Positions 1 through 12,699 of a DNA stretch of 64,000 bases are shown here, piece after piece. The DNA is from Tyto alba. Lineage: Eukaryota; Chordata; Aves; Strigiformes; Tytonidae. A model generated the notes under the pieces. It saw nothing but the letters and a program-made list of their open reading frames with translations, made no database searches and had not been told where the DNA came from. Every line of letters begins with the position of its first letter. The stretch's first letter is position 1. Location: positions 2,604,001-2,668,000 of the forward strand of contig NW_024881329.1 of NCBI RefSeq assembly GCF_018691265.1, given 5' to 3'. Made by a program: the position numbers and the translations under genes.

Positions 1-343
1 TTTCCACGCTACCCTAACATCTACTTGGAGTGGGAACAGCCTCATCTTTTTACTTGTTTCTTGATACTCTGAAAGATGAGTGCTCCAGGATGTAATTGAT
101 TGGGAGCCATTGAACCAATACAGATGATGCCAGCTGAAAGTCAACAGCCTGCTCAAGAGAAAGGCTGCAATGTTCTGTCTTACCCCTACCAACAGTTCCT
201 CTGCTGGAAGCAGAATTCAGGTCACCCTACAAAACCACTGAAGAAGCAAATCGTCCTTCCCTGGTTCCTACCACTAGAAAAGAAACCAAATCTGGAAAGA
301 CACAGATTTTCTCTTTAAAGAGAAGGGTAAATTCATGCCCTTA

Positions 344-352
<9 letters not shown>

Positions 353-375
<23 letters not shown>
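353..375. repeat. poly-T tract
   Basis: An uninterrupted run of 23 T. It could be a simple repeat, or the tail of a minus-strand retroinsertion whose body is no longer recognisable. Confidence 0.8.
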
Positions 376-2943
376 CTTTATAATTTAAGTCTCCAAACAG
401 TTTCTTGGCATAGGGTTTTTTCACAGGGAGAAGGGGTTAAGTTTCTTGGAGGAAGCTAAAGAGACTAGGTATTTTTTTTTTAATTGCTTCTTACCTAGAC
501 CTTTCAGCAGAGAGAGTGCATTATGCAAGGGGCAATGCAATGTAAAATTAAGCTAAGTGATTAAGAATATTCAGCACTTATGACGTCAGATACATGCTCT
601 GTACGTACAAAGCTTGTGTACTGATACATTATTTTATAATAAATGCTGTCCAGATGTAGCCTCTTTCAGGAAACTCTTAATTTCTGTATATTGTATGTAC
701 GTGAAACAGTTTCAATAATTAGAAGTTTCTTGAGCCAACATGGTTATAACAGTAAGTAAATGATATACAGATAACGGATGAAGATCAGTGCTTATCTCCG
801 TAATTACAATCTTGACATCATGAGGGCAGGTTGGAGATAAAAGAGTGTTAAGAAGCCTCGTTGCTATTCTTATGTCTGTAACCACAGAGCTAGGAAATTA
901 GTTTTAGCTAATTCAAGCGCAGTTAGTGTTACTTACTGTGGATTTCATTCAAAGACCTGGTCTGGTCACAACAGTTTCAAAGAGATTAGATGTGAAAAAA
1001 CATTATTGTCTCTGTAAAATCTATATCAACAGAAAAAAGTAGTAATACTAACCCAGAGATTCTTGAGATATGTTTTCCTCATAGATACACAGTGACTAGA
1101 ACTAACATTGTGCCTTCCTGACAGCACCACCATTTTCTAATGGCATCTTTTATTTTCCTGCTTTATTATGATTCCCAGGAAATCCACATAGAATCTAATC
1201 GCTTATTTTGAATCTATACAGTAAAGGATCTGTTATTAAACAAGCCCCCGCTGTCCCGAGGGTAAATGAGTATCTGAAGGTGGCCTGGAAACTCTACAAA
1301 AATACCGGCTTTGCCATCTGGTGGATATCCACAAGAACAGCAAGTAGCCTTCGACGAGGAGAGGCAGGTGGTTTTGTTTCCCCAAGTGCGATATCACCAC
1401 AAATGGGGAGCACTGGTGCAAAAACATTAGGCAAGGCATCTGATGTCAGCCTAGTAATTAAAGTGGGAATGTAAGCCATGGGAAAGGTGAGAGAACAAAA
1501 GACATAAAATGCTATTATCTGCAACATATGGGCATCATTAAAAAAAAGGTTGAAAGGTAATTAAAGAAGCTATAATGACAATAAATTGCATTTATCTTGA
1601 AATAAAAAATTAGATGTCAGTTTCTCCTGTATCAGTCTTTCATCCTGATTCCTAGTCTCTTCTCTGTTCTTCCCAGTTCTTCATCTGTCCCTACCAGAAT
1701 CTCCCCTACCTAAATCTGCCCCATTTTTCTGTTGCCTCATCTGTTCTTTCCTAAATGCTTCCACTCCTTTTGCATCTCCTCTCCATCCTCTTTTTTATTT
1801 TGACACTGTTTCATCTTCTACATTTTCCTATTTAACTTTGCTTCCTATAGATTTGTTGTAATCCCCCTATTCCCTGAAATTTCACCGGGAGCTTTCTGTT
1901 CACATTTTTTGTAACCACATCTCCTTGCTCCCAGCTACTGGCTGGCTAAGAGGCAACGCACATTTCTGAGCTCTGCATGCTGCTTCCCCAATAGCAGGCC
2001 AAATGCCACAGATGACTGTTACCTTTGCTGAAACCTTTGCCTGGTGGGGTCACTAATATGGTTTATTTTCAGTAAGCATTTGCCTATTTTTATGAAATTT
2101 CCAAGAGCTTAATATCTCTGAAGACATTAAGTAAAAATTGATTGAAATGGGACAGCAGGTTGGAGAGGTGTAGTGACAATCAAATACAGGTCCACATAGT
2201 GTGGTGCTTGAAAATTATCAAACAGGCATTGCTCCCTGGGCTGGCTCCAGAATCTGAAATTGTAGATCCCACCTATGCATTTCTTCATAAAAGCATAAAT
2301 TAATGTCTCATGGGGGAAGGGGGAGAAGAAGGAGACTAACGCACCTGATGCTGTCCTCACTGAAGTACAGTTACAGCAGAATTCCTGCCAAATCAATTTT
2401 GTGCTTGTTCACAAAACCAGAAGGGACAATTCAAAGGCTGAGGAGAGTCTGATGCTATGAGGGGAGTAAGGGGACATTGAAGCTCGGTGGGATAGCATCT
2501 AACTTTTGATAGATATTTATTTAGCACTCATCCTTGGGGTCTAACTCTAAAACTGAAACCTGTCAAATCTACAAAACTGCAAACAGCAGTAATTGGTGTG
2601 GCGAGAGGACTACATTTGTACCTCTTTAATAGTGTCCTTGCAAGAAGGTCAAGCCTCCCAGTTCATTTAGGTAAGACAGGTAATAGAATCCTTCATTTAG
2701 GAAGTGAACTTCAAACTGTTTGTTAGCTGATCTGTTTCCCAGGGAAGGCTCATAAATGAATTGGGAAGTTGTATTTTATGCTGTTTTTTCTGTCAATAAT
2801 AAGTATCTGTCATGATACTGGGGGAGTTTCACAATTATTTAAACCGCCTTCGTTTATTGCGGCTTACAAAGACACTGAGGTCACAGAAATGTGTTTTAAA
2901 ATGCACTCTTAGCTGAACTAAAGCGGGTGCATGAAAGCAGAGT

Positions 2944-2967
2944 AACAAATCAAGGTTGTGATTTGTT
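2944..2967. promoter_or_regulatory. 9-bp perfect inverted repeat, SOX/forkhead-like
   Basis: The arms AACAAATCA and TGATTTGTT are perfect reverse complements separated by 6 bp. The AACAAA and TTGTTTA cores resemble SOX and forkhead half-sites, and facing SOX half-sites are known to bind SOXE dimers. That it is a binding site is inference; a chance palindrome is possible. Confidence 0.2.
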
Positions 2968-4769
2968 TAGTTCAGAGCTATTAATCTGGCCCTGCAGAGA
3001 CTGAAGGAGGATCTCACAGCAAATTAGAAAAACAGGCTTCAGGTTAAGTTTTGTAGGTGTTACCAGCACACAAGAATATTGTGGGATGGCTGTGCATCAC
3101 TTATATCACTGGCTTGGGTCTCGGGCAAGATCAGCCCTTTTCACCGTGTCCTCTTAGGACTCTTGATGCCACACAAAGGTACAATTCTGTTGCATGGAAA
3201 AAAGCATCTTCTGGAACATGCAGAGCCCAATTCCACCATCATTTCTTATGCAGTCTCCCAGACCTGACTAGAAGTTAATAGCAGTCAAGGGTGTCAGGAG
3301 AGGAGGCCAAAGGTATCTGTGCTCCGTGGATCCAGCCCATACCAGTGTGTAAGTGCAGAATAATGAGAGGCATGTTGCAGGCTTCAAGCTACAGAAAAGC
3401 CCTTGGAGTCCCAGTGTGCCGAGCACAGCTTCTCAGCATGTATGTGGTGTGGCCTTATATTGGTGCTGGACACAGCACAAAACACAAAACAACAGAGTGC
3501 AATGGTAATCTTTTGTTCGTGGTACCAGCTCAAGCTTGGTGATGTACAACAGAGCTGAAACAATAATGGAAATCCCAGATGGCATTCACACTGGCTGTAA
3601 CAAACAATAATTTCCACTTCAATAGTATGCAAGGTACTCACAGTGCACTGCAAACTTTAATTAATCCTCACAGTCCAATTGGGATGCAGCAGGATTACAT
3701 CCCTCATCATGAGGGGAAGATAGCTCCAGCATGACACATGGCAGCTCTGTACAGCACACGTTACCCAGGAATATCAGCCAGGATGCACACTGCACTGAAA
3801 CTACAAGGGAATTCAACTGGATAGACTGAAGAGAAAGAATGAAATAGAAACTGAAGCTCAAGATCAGCGTTGCATCCCTCCCAACACCAGGCCATGAAAC
3901 AGAGTCATTAAACAGCAGGCAACTTACCACCATTGCAACCACCACATAATTTCATACTCCAGGGTTATAGGTACTGATTGAGCTAGATGAGTATTGGCAA
4001 AAGTGCTGTTCAAGCAATAGCGGGGGATTCTAGCAGAAAAGCCGAGCGCTGCCGAGCCGCTAATAAGTGGCTGTTCTTCAGTCATGCTGCACTTGAAATA
4101 GCTTTCCAACAGAGGAAAAGCAAATTCTATTGGCTTCAACACCTGGTTGAGCAACTTAATAAGGACAAAATTGAAAGTTAGGGCTGAATCATTATTTATT
4201 TTATAACTACATCTTCATCACACAGTCCACTCCAAAATGGGAGTTATTTCATTTCAAATCAAGCTTGTGCCAGGTTTTTCTGCAGGCTCATTCAGCACAG
4301 AGGTGAGGAGAAGGTTCCTTGAAAACAATTTCAGACAGCAGCTGCTTCAGAGGAGGGGAGCAATCTGCAATCATAGGAAGATTTTTTCCCTTTTCTCCAG
4401 TTCCACCATGCATTTCCCGAATTGTGTTTCTTAAGTGTACTTTTAATGCACCAGGAAAATTGTAGCAGTGCAAAGACTACAGTGTTATTTGGGTAACATG
4501 TTGATTTTCAGACAGCACTTCAAAAGAGATGAGCAAACAGTTATGAGAGCAAAATATCTGTCCTGTCACAATGGGCACAAAAACCAGCTTGTTCCTCTCA
4601 CTGAAATTACCTTTTATGTATTTGAGAACTGCTATTGTTCTACCTCTGAGTTTTCTTTCCTCTGAAGTTCAGCTGTTCAGATAAATGTCAGTCTAAACCC
4701 AATACCTTCAGCCTGCCTTTTATGAAGCCTGATAATTGTTGTTGTCTTCCTCTGTCTTCTTCCCAATAG

Positions 4770-5110
4770 GACCATACCCTTCTTGAATTATCCAAAATTG
4801 GACACAGCATTCCAGCTGGGGCACGGACAGCTCCAAACAGAGCTGAGGAATTACTGAGGAAAATGTTTTGTAGGTGATAACACTGGCTATAAATTGCAGT
4901 AAGTGTTTGCCTTTTTTACAGCAGCATAACATTGTTTACTCCTGTTCAGCCTATGATCTTTGTTAACATCCAAATCTTTTCCTGTCATGCTGTTACTTAG
5001 CGTGTAATTCCTCACCTTATGTTTTTTGCAGTTCATTGTTCTTGCCTAAGTGTGGTGACCTGCTTGTTTTTGTTTAGTTGTATCCTCTCAACTCCTCCTG
5101 AAGTTGTTTT
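4770..5110 (-). repeat. ancient CR1/L3-like LINE fragment
   Basis: The plus-strand text (about 4785-4990) reads as the reverse complement of a CR1-type reverse-transcriptase 3' region: a stretch equivalent to 'aattggacacagcattccag', then 'cagctgaggaattactgagg'-like and 'gttaacatccaaatcttttc'-like blocks in the family order. It is heavily diverged and short, with no usable frame. Exact ends are uncertain. L3 or another CR1-clade subfamily would fit equally well. Confidence 0.5.
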
Positions 5111-5529
5111 ACAGTGTATACCTGTAATGTTTGATTGGCAAAAATACCTCCCCACAGTAATTGTGAATAAATTATCATATATGTTTATTTAAAAATAAGA
5201 TGCTGTCTTCTTGAGAGAGAAGCCTAGCCAAGGAAAACTTCACATCTTTTTTATTGAATCGGATTATCCTTTTTTTATCTAGATTATTTTCAAACAGGAG
5301 AATTCCCTGCTGCCTCATTTTTAAAAAAGACAGGATTCAGAAGTTGTTATTTGAAAATAAAGACAAAGGCAACTTAGATTTTGGCATTCTAGTTAGTCTC
5401 ACAGAAGGAGAACGTGCAGCATTCTCAGTCGTGATATCCGTATTTGTACCTAGTACCATGCCAGTCTATGAACAGATATTGTAGGAATTCTCTTTGTGTG
5501 CTGTACAATTTTCCATGTATTTATTTCAT

Positions 5530-5661
5530 TTTCTCCTCTCCTCTCCCCTCCCCTCCTCTCCCTCTCCTCTCCCCTCCCTCTCCCCTTCTTTCCCCTCCCC
5601 TCCCCTCCCCTCCTCTCCCTCTCCTCTCCCCTCCTCTCCCCTCCTCTCCCCTCCCCTCCTC
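5530..5661. repeat. polypyrimidine CCTCT/CCCCT microsatellite
   Basis: About 130 bases on the plus strand are only C and T, built from CTCCC, CTCTC and CCCTCC units, and the tract ends directly in CAG. The overlapping proline/serine/leucine-rich open frames in all three frames are products of this composition, not genes. Such mirror-like purine/pyrimidine tracts can form triplex (H-DNA) and tend to be length-variable. Confidence 0.9.
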
Positions 5662-5699
5662 AGAAAATCAGTATGTAGACAAATGAAGGAATTGTTTTT

Positions 5700-8448
5700 G
5701 TCTGTTCACCAAATTTCCCCTCACCAAAATATAAATTAAGACACAGAAGGAGAGAAATGATGAAAAATAAGAGTGAAATGACATGGGAAGAAGTCACAAC
5801 TTCAAGAAGTTAAGGATATTATGTTAGAGAAATGCTAACAAGCCCAAATTTTTTCAGATTTTTTTCCAAGTACTTCATACTCAATTTCCATTTGATCTAA
5901 TATTTTGTGTAGGCACAAGTAATGGAAATGTGAATCTATGCTCAACATAACAAACATTTCCTGCTGGTTCAGGTAAGGTACAATTCCCCACATGCACTGT
6001 AATGGGCAGAAATTCTTTCTCTCCCACTCCATCCACGGGAAGCAAACATTGCTCTTGTGCCTTCTCAAGTTCATTATAGAAATCTTCGCTTATATGCAGC
6101 AAAATATGGTTTTTCTCATTTGTAATTTAGCTAATTTGTTGCTCCTCCTCGATAACAAGATACACATGCAAATCAATATGCTATCACTCTCCTCTCTCCA
6201 ACTGCTCTTTTTTACAGCATAAGCACCAGTTTTGTGTGTATGAAATGACTGAAGGGAGAAGGGATTCTGCAAGTTAAATGTCATACTTTCTCCTACTGGG
6301 TACTTCAATTTTATAGATATTAGTTTTTATAATTAACAGTGAATATTATGAGGACTCCATGATAATTGTGCCTTTCAATAGCGATATTTAGCAGGTTCTT
6401 TCTCTGGTTGGCTGTCTCTCTACATCTTTATGTTTGGTGCCTAAGTGCCTGCAAGGAAATCATTATTTTCTGTTAGATGTTTAATCACAAGCCTTGCAAG
6501 GAAATTTACTGTTTTCCAAACAGTGCAGAACTAACTTCATTACCACCTTGACATGCTAGATACACTTGTCAGCTCTAGAGTCCCATCTTTTTAAAAGTCC
6601 CTAGCTTGTATTCCCTTTGGAAAAGATTATTTTCAAATAATACAATAGCCTGACTTACTACTTCCATCTTTTCTCCAGAGCCTTTCTGGCTGAATGTGAC
6701 AGGTTACGGGGAACAGGGTAAGTTGCACAGAAATACATTTGGCACCTGCACCGAAAGGATTCTTAGACGTCCTGGCTCTGGTTTCTTTGTGGTCAGATCC
6801 TCAGCCTCCTTTGAAGGCAGCGCTGATGTACAAAGCGGGTCTGGAGCTCCATCCAGGGAGGGACAGCACTTTTGCTTCTCTGCAGAGCTGCCTTACCTCA
6901 GCCTCACAGAAGTCAATAGCAGCTGCAGGAGTAGAGCACCTCTGAAAATGCAGCACATTTGTCAACTTTTTAGTGGGTTTCTTCAACCTCAACGTTGTTA
7001 GGGCACTGGAGACAGTGCTGAGGAAAAGCAATTAGATACTGAGTCAGCTGTGGGTTCTGAGTTCTCAAACATCTGGACTGGATGAATATACCTCTGTAGC
7101 TAAGTATTTCAAGCATTTCCTGACTCCTACTTCTGTTCATTGATCATTAGGTGTCACCATATAAGATGTCACCTTACCGTTCAGTCACACAAGTATCTGA
7201 GTGAAGAACAAAATTAATTTTCTTCTTACAAGGGAGACTTCTAATGAGGTATTGGTTTTGTGTTTAAAGCAAACTGCTTTAAACACAAGAGCAATATTCA
7301 TCTTGTTAGACTTGGCTGAAGATCTAAGTTCAGTTTCCATAGGCTTTATGATCTCAGTAAGTAATCTGATCTTGCCCCACTGCCTCTCCACTCCCAAACA
7401 AGGCGGTATTAACACACCTGTTGTGAGTTACAATTCTGCATGCTCAAGGGCAGGATTTCTGTGTCAATAAACACGCACAGAGTGTTTAGCAAAAAAAGGT
7501 CCTTTTGGTCAAGGTCTTCAGCACTTACTGCAATATGCAATATACATACTGTAATTTACAGGAAGAAATCATAAACCCAATATTTAAAGAGTGTACTTAA
7601 TTTCTTTCTGGCTGCTGAAAGACTGGAGAAAGACTTAGAAAAAATTGAAGTGTGTTTTAAGATACATGACACGTGGGTGGTGTAATCACTGGTGCCACAG
7701 GGGAGCTGCCAACAGGCTCCTTCATTACAATCAGCAGGTTGGGTTTCCCCTGTGGCCAAAGGGTATGTGCTGCACACCACAGGCCTGTACACCAAGCTGA
7801 ATGTACAGCGCAGCACAAGCCTGCATCTTCTCAGGTCAACTGTTTGGTGGATCGCTAACTGGTTAACGTACAGTGGTCTTCCAGTTAGGTTAACTGCAGA
7901 AGTATGTGTGCATGTGAACCCTCGTGAGTCCTCATCTACACCTCAAGCTGTCTGCAAGACTGCACGTGGAAAGAATGAATGCCCGAAAATGTAACGAATC
8001 GAAGAGTGAAAATTAAATGAGGCAGGTAAGAAAAGCTAGTTTTCATCATCTTTGTATGTAAAGTTTTCAGATTAAGAAAACTGCTGTTTAAAAGCAATGA
8101 ATTGCTGCTGTAAGTGTGGTTTTAACTAAAGTTGTAATAAACTGTAAAGAAAGCAAAAGTTTGTGTAACACACATATAACATATCTATATAATCCATATG
8201 CTCACATACCTGTTTCAAGTCACTTCTTGCTTGGCTTCCCTTCTGCTGCTTATAGCATTGTGTAGCAACTTTCTGGCACATATGGTGTCTTCAACGCAAA
8301 GGTGTTGTCATCTGACTGTAATTGTACAGATTTCCCCTGCAGGAATTCAGCCCTACAGCTATATTCAGAACATGAAAAAATGTGTGAATTAAAAATATGA
8401 CTTTGCTTTTTTTGGTGATAAACAAGCACATAAATTTCTCTCTTTTTT

Positions 8449-8480
<32 letters not shown>

Positions 8481-9480
8481 TTCCCCTTAAAATAAAGACG
8501 GGAAAGACAGAAACATCATAGGATTATCTGAACCTTCTATACATCATTCATAAAGACTGCAAATTTTATAAAGGACAGTGCTGCATATGTGGTTTTTTGC
8601 CTCATTCTGGCTCTTTATCTGTGGTTTAACAGAAAAACCTTATATGACCTGTAAATACTGCTACTGAAACAGGTTACCAAAAACTGAGAGAGATTTGTTT
8701 TCTCTCTGTGCAGAATTAACCACATATTTATGTGTTACGTGAAGGAACAATTTTATACTGTAAGTACATTTTGAAGCTGCAGTGCTGCCGTTGTCTCCTT
8801 CAGAAGCCTCTAAAGGTTTATGTAAGCCACCCTCAGATTTCATGTGTGGTATGCATACAGGACAGCAGCTGAAGCTGGTTGAGAAGATCTGCTGAAAAAT
8901 GAGGGCAACGAAGCTACCTACTCCACTGCAGACTTATCTTCCGTGACTCTTCTCAGGACTTATTTCTGGAACCCTTTCTCTGTGACCATGTTTGCTTTTT
9001 AACTTTCACCCCACTGAATGTTTGTTTTTCTCATAGCTTTTCCTGTGGCACTGGGCAACAAGAATTAAGTAACATCAGTCTGGCTTTGCACAGCTGCAGT
9101 TGCCAATGAACTGCCAGGTAATACAGTTCAGACTACCTTGGCACAAATATCCCCTTACAGGCAGTTCACCTCTCATTGTTAGTATTACCCAATAACAATA
9201 GTACTTAAAGGTCTTTATTTAAATTGGGTTCTAATTGTAGCAGGCATTTTATCTGCTTAAACCATTTTTATGTGTACATAAACTGTTCTGACTGCTGATG
9301 TTGATCCAGGTTAAGAGATTCCTACCCTCAGCCTTTGCCACAACTGCTTCTCTTTTGCCCCCTCCACTTTGCTCTTTCAATGATTTATCATTCCCTCCCT
9401 CACTTCTGTAGAATTATTCTAGTTTAAAACAAGCAAACAAATGAATACTCTCATGTATGAAAAGAAACACATTACTTAGT
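5700..9480. other. gene-free intergenic sequence
   Basis: No recognisable exon, RNA gene or well-preserved transposon seen. Open frames are short and lack domains. A long T-rich tract lies at 8443-8482. Confidence 0.55.
8443..8482. repeat. poly-T tract
   Basis: Forty bases of T with a single C interruption at 8461, flanked by CTCTC on the left and CCCC on the right. Confidence 0.85.
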
Positions 9481-9485
9481 ATTAC

Positions 9486-9600
9486 TGCCTCATTATTCAG
9501 TTGGGGAACCAAGATACAGAGAGACTAAGTGACTTGCCTGAGGAAACAGAGTAAGGATGCAGGAAGAAAATTTAGTTCCTCTGAGTCCCAGTTCAGCATC
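9486..9600 (-). repeat. MIR-like SINE relic
   Basis: The plus strand reads 'gagagactaagtgacttgcc' followed by a degraded 'acagagtaaggatgcaggaa'. This matches the reverse complement of the MIR core (family form: cagagaggttaagtgacttg followed by a cagagctagtaagtgg-like part). The copy is old and diverged, so the call rests on the core only. Confidence 0.5.
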
Positions 9601-10514
9601 TTAAATAGAAATCTTCTTTGTTCTGACTTCACCTTATCTCTGAGCATTGCCCAGTCTCTTTATGCTCAAACTTCCCTCTTCTAGACTGTATCTCTTATGA
9701 TTTGAAAGGGTGACCTGCCACACAGGACAGGCACGAAGGAGATTCACAGGTTGTTCTGGGCTTTTCTCCACTACCACTGCTACAAGCTACAGTGAAAAAG
9801 ATCTCCTGGAATCACAGCTTTCCCTTCACCATCTAAGATATTTTTCCCTGTATCATATTTGTTCAGTGTACTGTTTGTTCACTAGCTCCTGCCTGGCAAG
9901 CTTCGTCTACCTGCTTTGTGCATAAATGTCAGAGATAATTCTGAAGGCTCAGCATTATTACCAGTTGGCCAACTGCCATGTTGGTCTTTAGGATTTAACT
10001 TTCCATCCACGAAATGACAGGTATTTATTTATTTGTATTTTAACATTCCTGTGCCTATTGTCTCTAGATGCACAAGCGAAAGGTTTTAGCCAAATATAAA
10101 TATGTACTGCTTGAATTAATGTCCTCTAATCTTAATCAATCTCAACTAAACCCCCCCAACATCTTTAAATTCCTCCATGCTCTTACTCAAAGTCTGGAGA
10201 AAAGATATACTCTGCAATGTGACCCATAGGTTAAAAAACTTAGAAACTGGCAGTCTAGTAGGGAAGTGGATTCCAAGATAAAATACTGCATATTGTCCAC
10301 TTCCAGTCAGATTAGCAAAAACTGCAATTTTTTTGTCTCCTTTGCCTGAGGCAGTGAGTTCTCTGTTGGGTTTTTACTACATGCAGCTATCTACTATAAA
10401 ATATATTCACAGTTAACAAACTAATTTAAAAAAAAAAACCTATGCTCAGGACCTAAAGTTTACTTGATTTCTAAGAAAACCCACATGAACTCATGTATTA
10501 ATGCACAGAAGGGG

Positions 10515-11126
10515 TGTTGTGTTTTAACCCTGGTAGGCAGCTGAGTACCACACAGCTGCTCACTCACTTCCCCCCAGCAGGATTAGGTGTAAAATCTGAA
10601 GGGTAGTAGTGGTAAATCTTATGCATTGAGATAAAGAGAGGTTTGGGTTTGTTTTTGTTTTTTTGTTTTTTTAAAAAAAAAGGGGAGGGTGGAGTACAAA
10701 CAACAAAGAGAGGGGGAAAAACACAACAAAACAAACCCAAGAAAAACAAGTGATACAAACGAAAACACTCACTCAGCACCAACCCACCCATGCCCAGCCA
10801 GTCCTCGAGCAATGGCAGCCCTTTCCATCCAAATTCTATCCCCCCCAGTTTTATTGCTGAGCACAACATCCTATGGCCTGGGGTGTCCCTGGGGTTGGTG
10901 GGGGTCAGCTGTCCCCGCCGTGCCCCCCCAGCTCCTCGTGCCCCCCAAACACTCGCTGCTGGGGTGGGGTGAGGAGCAGGAAAGGCCTCGGCTCTGTGTG
11001 AGCCGGCTCGGCAGCAACGAGACCATCCCGGTGTTCTCACCACTGTTTCCAGCACAAACCCAAAATGTAGTATCACACAAGCTACTGTGAAGATATTTAA
11101 GTCTACCATAGTCAAAACCAGTATGC
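10515..11126 (-). mobile_element. solo LTR of an avian endogenous retrovirus
   Basis: The stretch starts TGTTGTGTTTTAACCC and closes with GTCAAAACCAGTA, the terminal signatures of a common avian ERV LTR family as I remember it. In between, in family order, are the 'ggtcagctgtccc' block, the 'ctcgctgctggggtggggtg' block and 'tttccagcacaaacccaaaa'. In transcriptional (minus) orientation, a TATA-like AATAAAA lies at 10849-10855 and a CTCTTTATCTCAA block near the 3' end. An A/T low-complexity expansion (about 10640-10682) replaces the usual ATTAAA region. No internal retroviral region flanks it, so it is a solo LTR. Exact ends, target duplication (perhaps the GGGG on both sides) and ERV class are uncertain. 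The 183-codon minus frame inside it is not a gene. Confidence 0.75.
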
Positions 11127-11203
11127 GGGGAGATGACTAAAATGATGTGGACAGTTCTGCAGAGCCTTTATAGTTCTTCTTAAAATGGTAATAGTCCTTC
11201 ATT

Positions 11204-12046
11204 TTAAAAAATGAAGTATGGGTACAAGATGTGCACCAGTATATCAAATATACTGCTACAAAACAATAGTAGAATGTTGTTGCTGATAAAATAGTAACTG
11301 AGAAGTCCAAACCAGGCTGTTACTAATGGCAAGAGCTTTAAGATTTTCCAAATTAAGAAATTTGGGGTTTTAAGCAAAGGGAGAGAGTCCTCCAGAAGTT
11401 TGGCTTCAGCAGGCTTACATAGTAAGGAGGAGCATGCCCAGAATTTGTTCTCATTCACTACTGCCAAAAGTGCAGCTTCCTCAGCTAATTCTTCTAGTTG
11501 TCCTTTCATCTGCACAATGCAATTCCTCCGAACTTCCCTCAGCTTGGCAAGTCCTTCTAATATGTTATTTAACTGGTGGGCTCGGAGCTTGTCTTGCTCA
11601 TATAGTCTCTCCTTCAATTCCAGTCTGATTTGCAAGCGTTCCAAATGCCTGTCATTTTCAAACATATTCCTCACCTCTAATATATCTGTCTTTTGATACA
11701 TTTTATTATTCCAGCGTGCAGAAATCTGGCAGGACATTTCCATGATCTCTGCCTTCAGTTGTTCAATGATTTAATCCAAATGTGTATTCTGCAGTTCTAA
11801 TAATTTTATTTTCTTTGCCAGTGTGCCCCTGGCATCATCCACTTCTCTGTGTAGGTCTCCTACTAATGTCCTCAAGCAGCTTGCACTGGCCTGCAGTCAC
11901 CTGTACCCATCCTTCAAATCCTCACTTTCCTTCAGTAAATTCCAATTTTCAATATCCAGCTCTGCTACTGTTTCTCTGAGGTGCCATCTTTGATTTTGCA
12001 AGTTTTCATTTGTCAAAGATTGTTTATTAACCAGAGAGGTTTTCAT
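11204..12046 (-). pseudogene. intronless coiled-coil/TM pseudogene, TMCO5-like
   Basis: One continuous minus frame from an ATG at 12046 to a stop at 11204 spans 280 codons, broken by in-frame TGA (codon 50, 11899-11897) and TAA (codon 92, 11773-11771). The rest reads as heptad-rich coiled coil, for example LERLQIRLELKERLYEQDKL and LAEEAALLAVVNENKFW. It is followed by a hydrophobic C-terminal segment (FLIWKILKLLPLVTAWFGLL) and a second apolar stretch to the end, which is a tail-anchored layout. The length and the LLSYYF motif after the first membrane segment suggest the TMCO5A/TMCO5B family (about 290 aa, coiled coil plus C-terminal membrane segment), but I recall that family only roughly. A KASH-type or other tail-anchored coiled-coil protein is possible. 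The lack of introns and the two stops indicate a decayed retrocopy. The intact 179-codon 3' part (from an ATG at 11743) could in principle still be translated. Confidence 0.45.
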
Positions 12047-12627
12047 GTTGGAGGGAGAAAGCATGGCCAAGGTGTCAGGACACTAAGAGCTTCCAGCCTG
12101 CCCAAGCATGACAAAGTGCAGATGTCACAATCCCATGGTTCCCAACTGCCTGCTCCCACTGGGCAGCCATGGCTTGCAAGATGTTGTGATAAAAAATATC
12201 AGAAGGTGTTATTGAGAAAATTGAGAGCTTTAGGGTAAAATGCCTTCATTGGAATTTAGGTAAAACAGTGAGCAGAAATATATAATTTTTCAAAACGTCT
12301 AAATACTAACCGGTAGTGGTAAAAGGCACCATGCTAGTACTGATGCTTTTGGTATATTTACTGAATGAATGTTCAGAGAACTGTTATGAACAGTGAAACG
12401 ACCCCATTTTTAGATGACATAGCATTCTGTAGTATCAGGAAAAGTGAGAAATTTAAAAGGCATCTAGGCAGATGATGTAATGATGACTACATTTTTGATA
12501 AATAAGAAATACTGCACTTTAGAGCAATTCCAGCTGAATTGGTCACCAGATTATTAGGTAACAGTAATCATTTAGGAGACAAACATGGAAATCATGGTGG
12601 ATAGATCAATAAAACAATAATCCCCAT

Positions 12628-12644
12628 AGCAGCAGCAGCAGCAG
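12628..12644. repeat. short AGC trinucleotide repeat
   Basis: Five AGC units plus AG in noncoding sequence; a run of 13 A follows at about 12663. It is not in a recognisable reading frame. Confidence 0.85.
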
Positions 12645-12699
12645 GGAGAATTCACACTGGACAAAAAAAAAAAAATTATAGGGTGAACAAAGACCGGGG

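Larger units (their letters stand above)
1..4680. other. gene-free intergenic sequence
   Basis: No exon with a recognisable protein was found on either strand; the longest open frames are under 100 codons and show no known domain. The stretch is AT-rich ordinary intergenic DNA. It contains a poly-T run near 353 and a short perfect inverted repeat near 2950, both listed separately. Confidence 0.6.

Noticed and set aside
5444..5739. Overlapping Pro/Ser/Leu-rich plus-strand open frames
   Set aside because: All three frames are open only because the DNA is a CT-only repeat.
10564..11115. 183-codon minus-strand open frame
   Set aside because: It lies wholly inside the solo LTR and its sequence is explained by LTR composition; no known protein.
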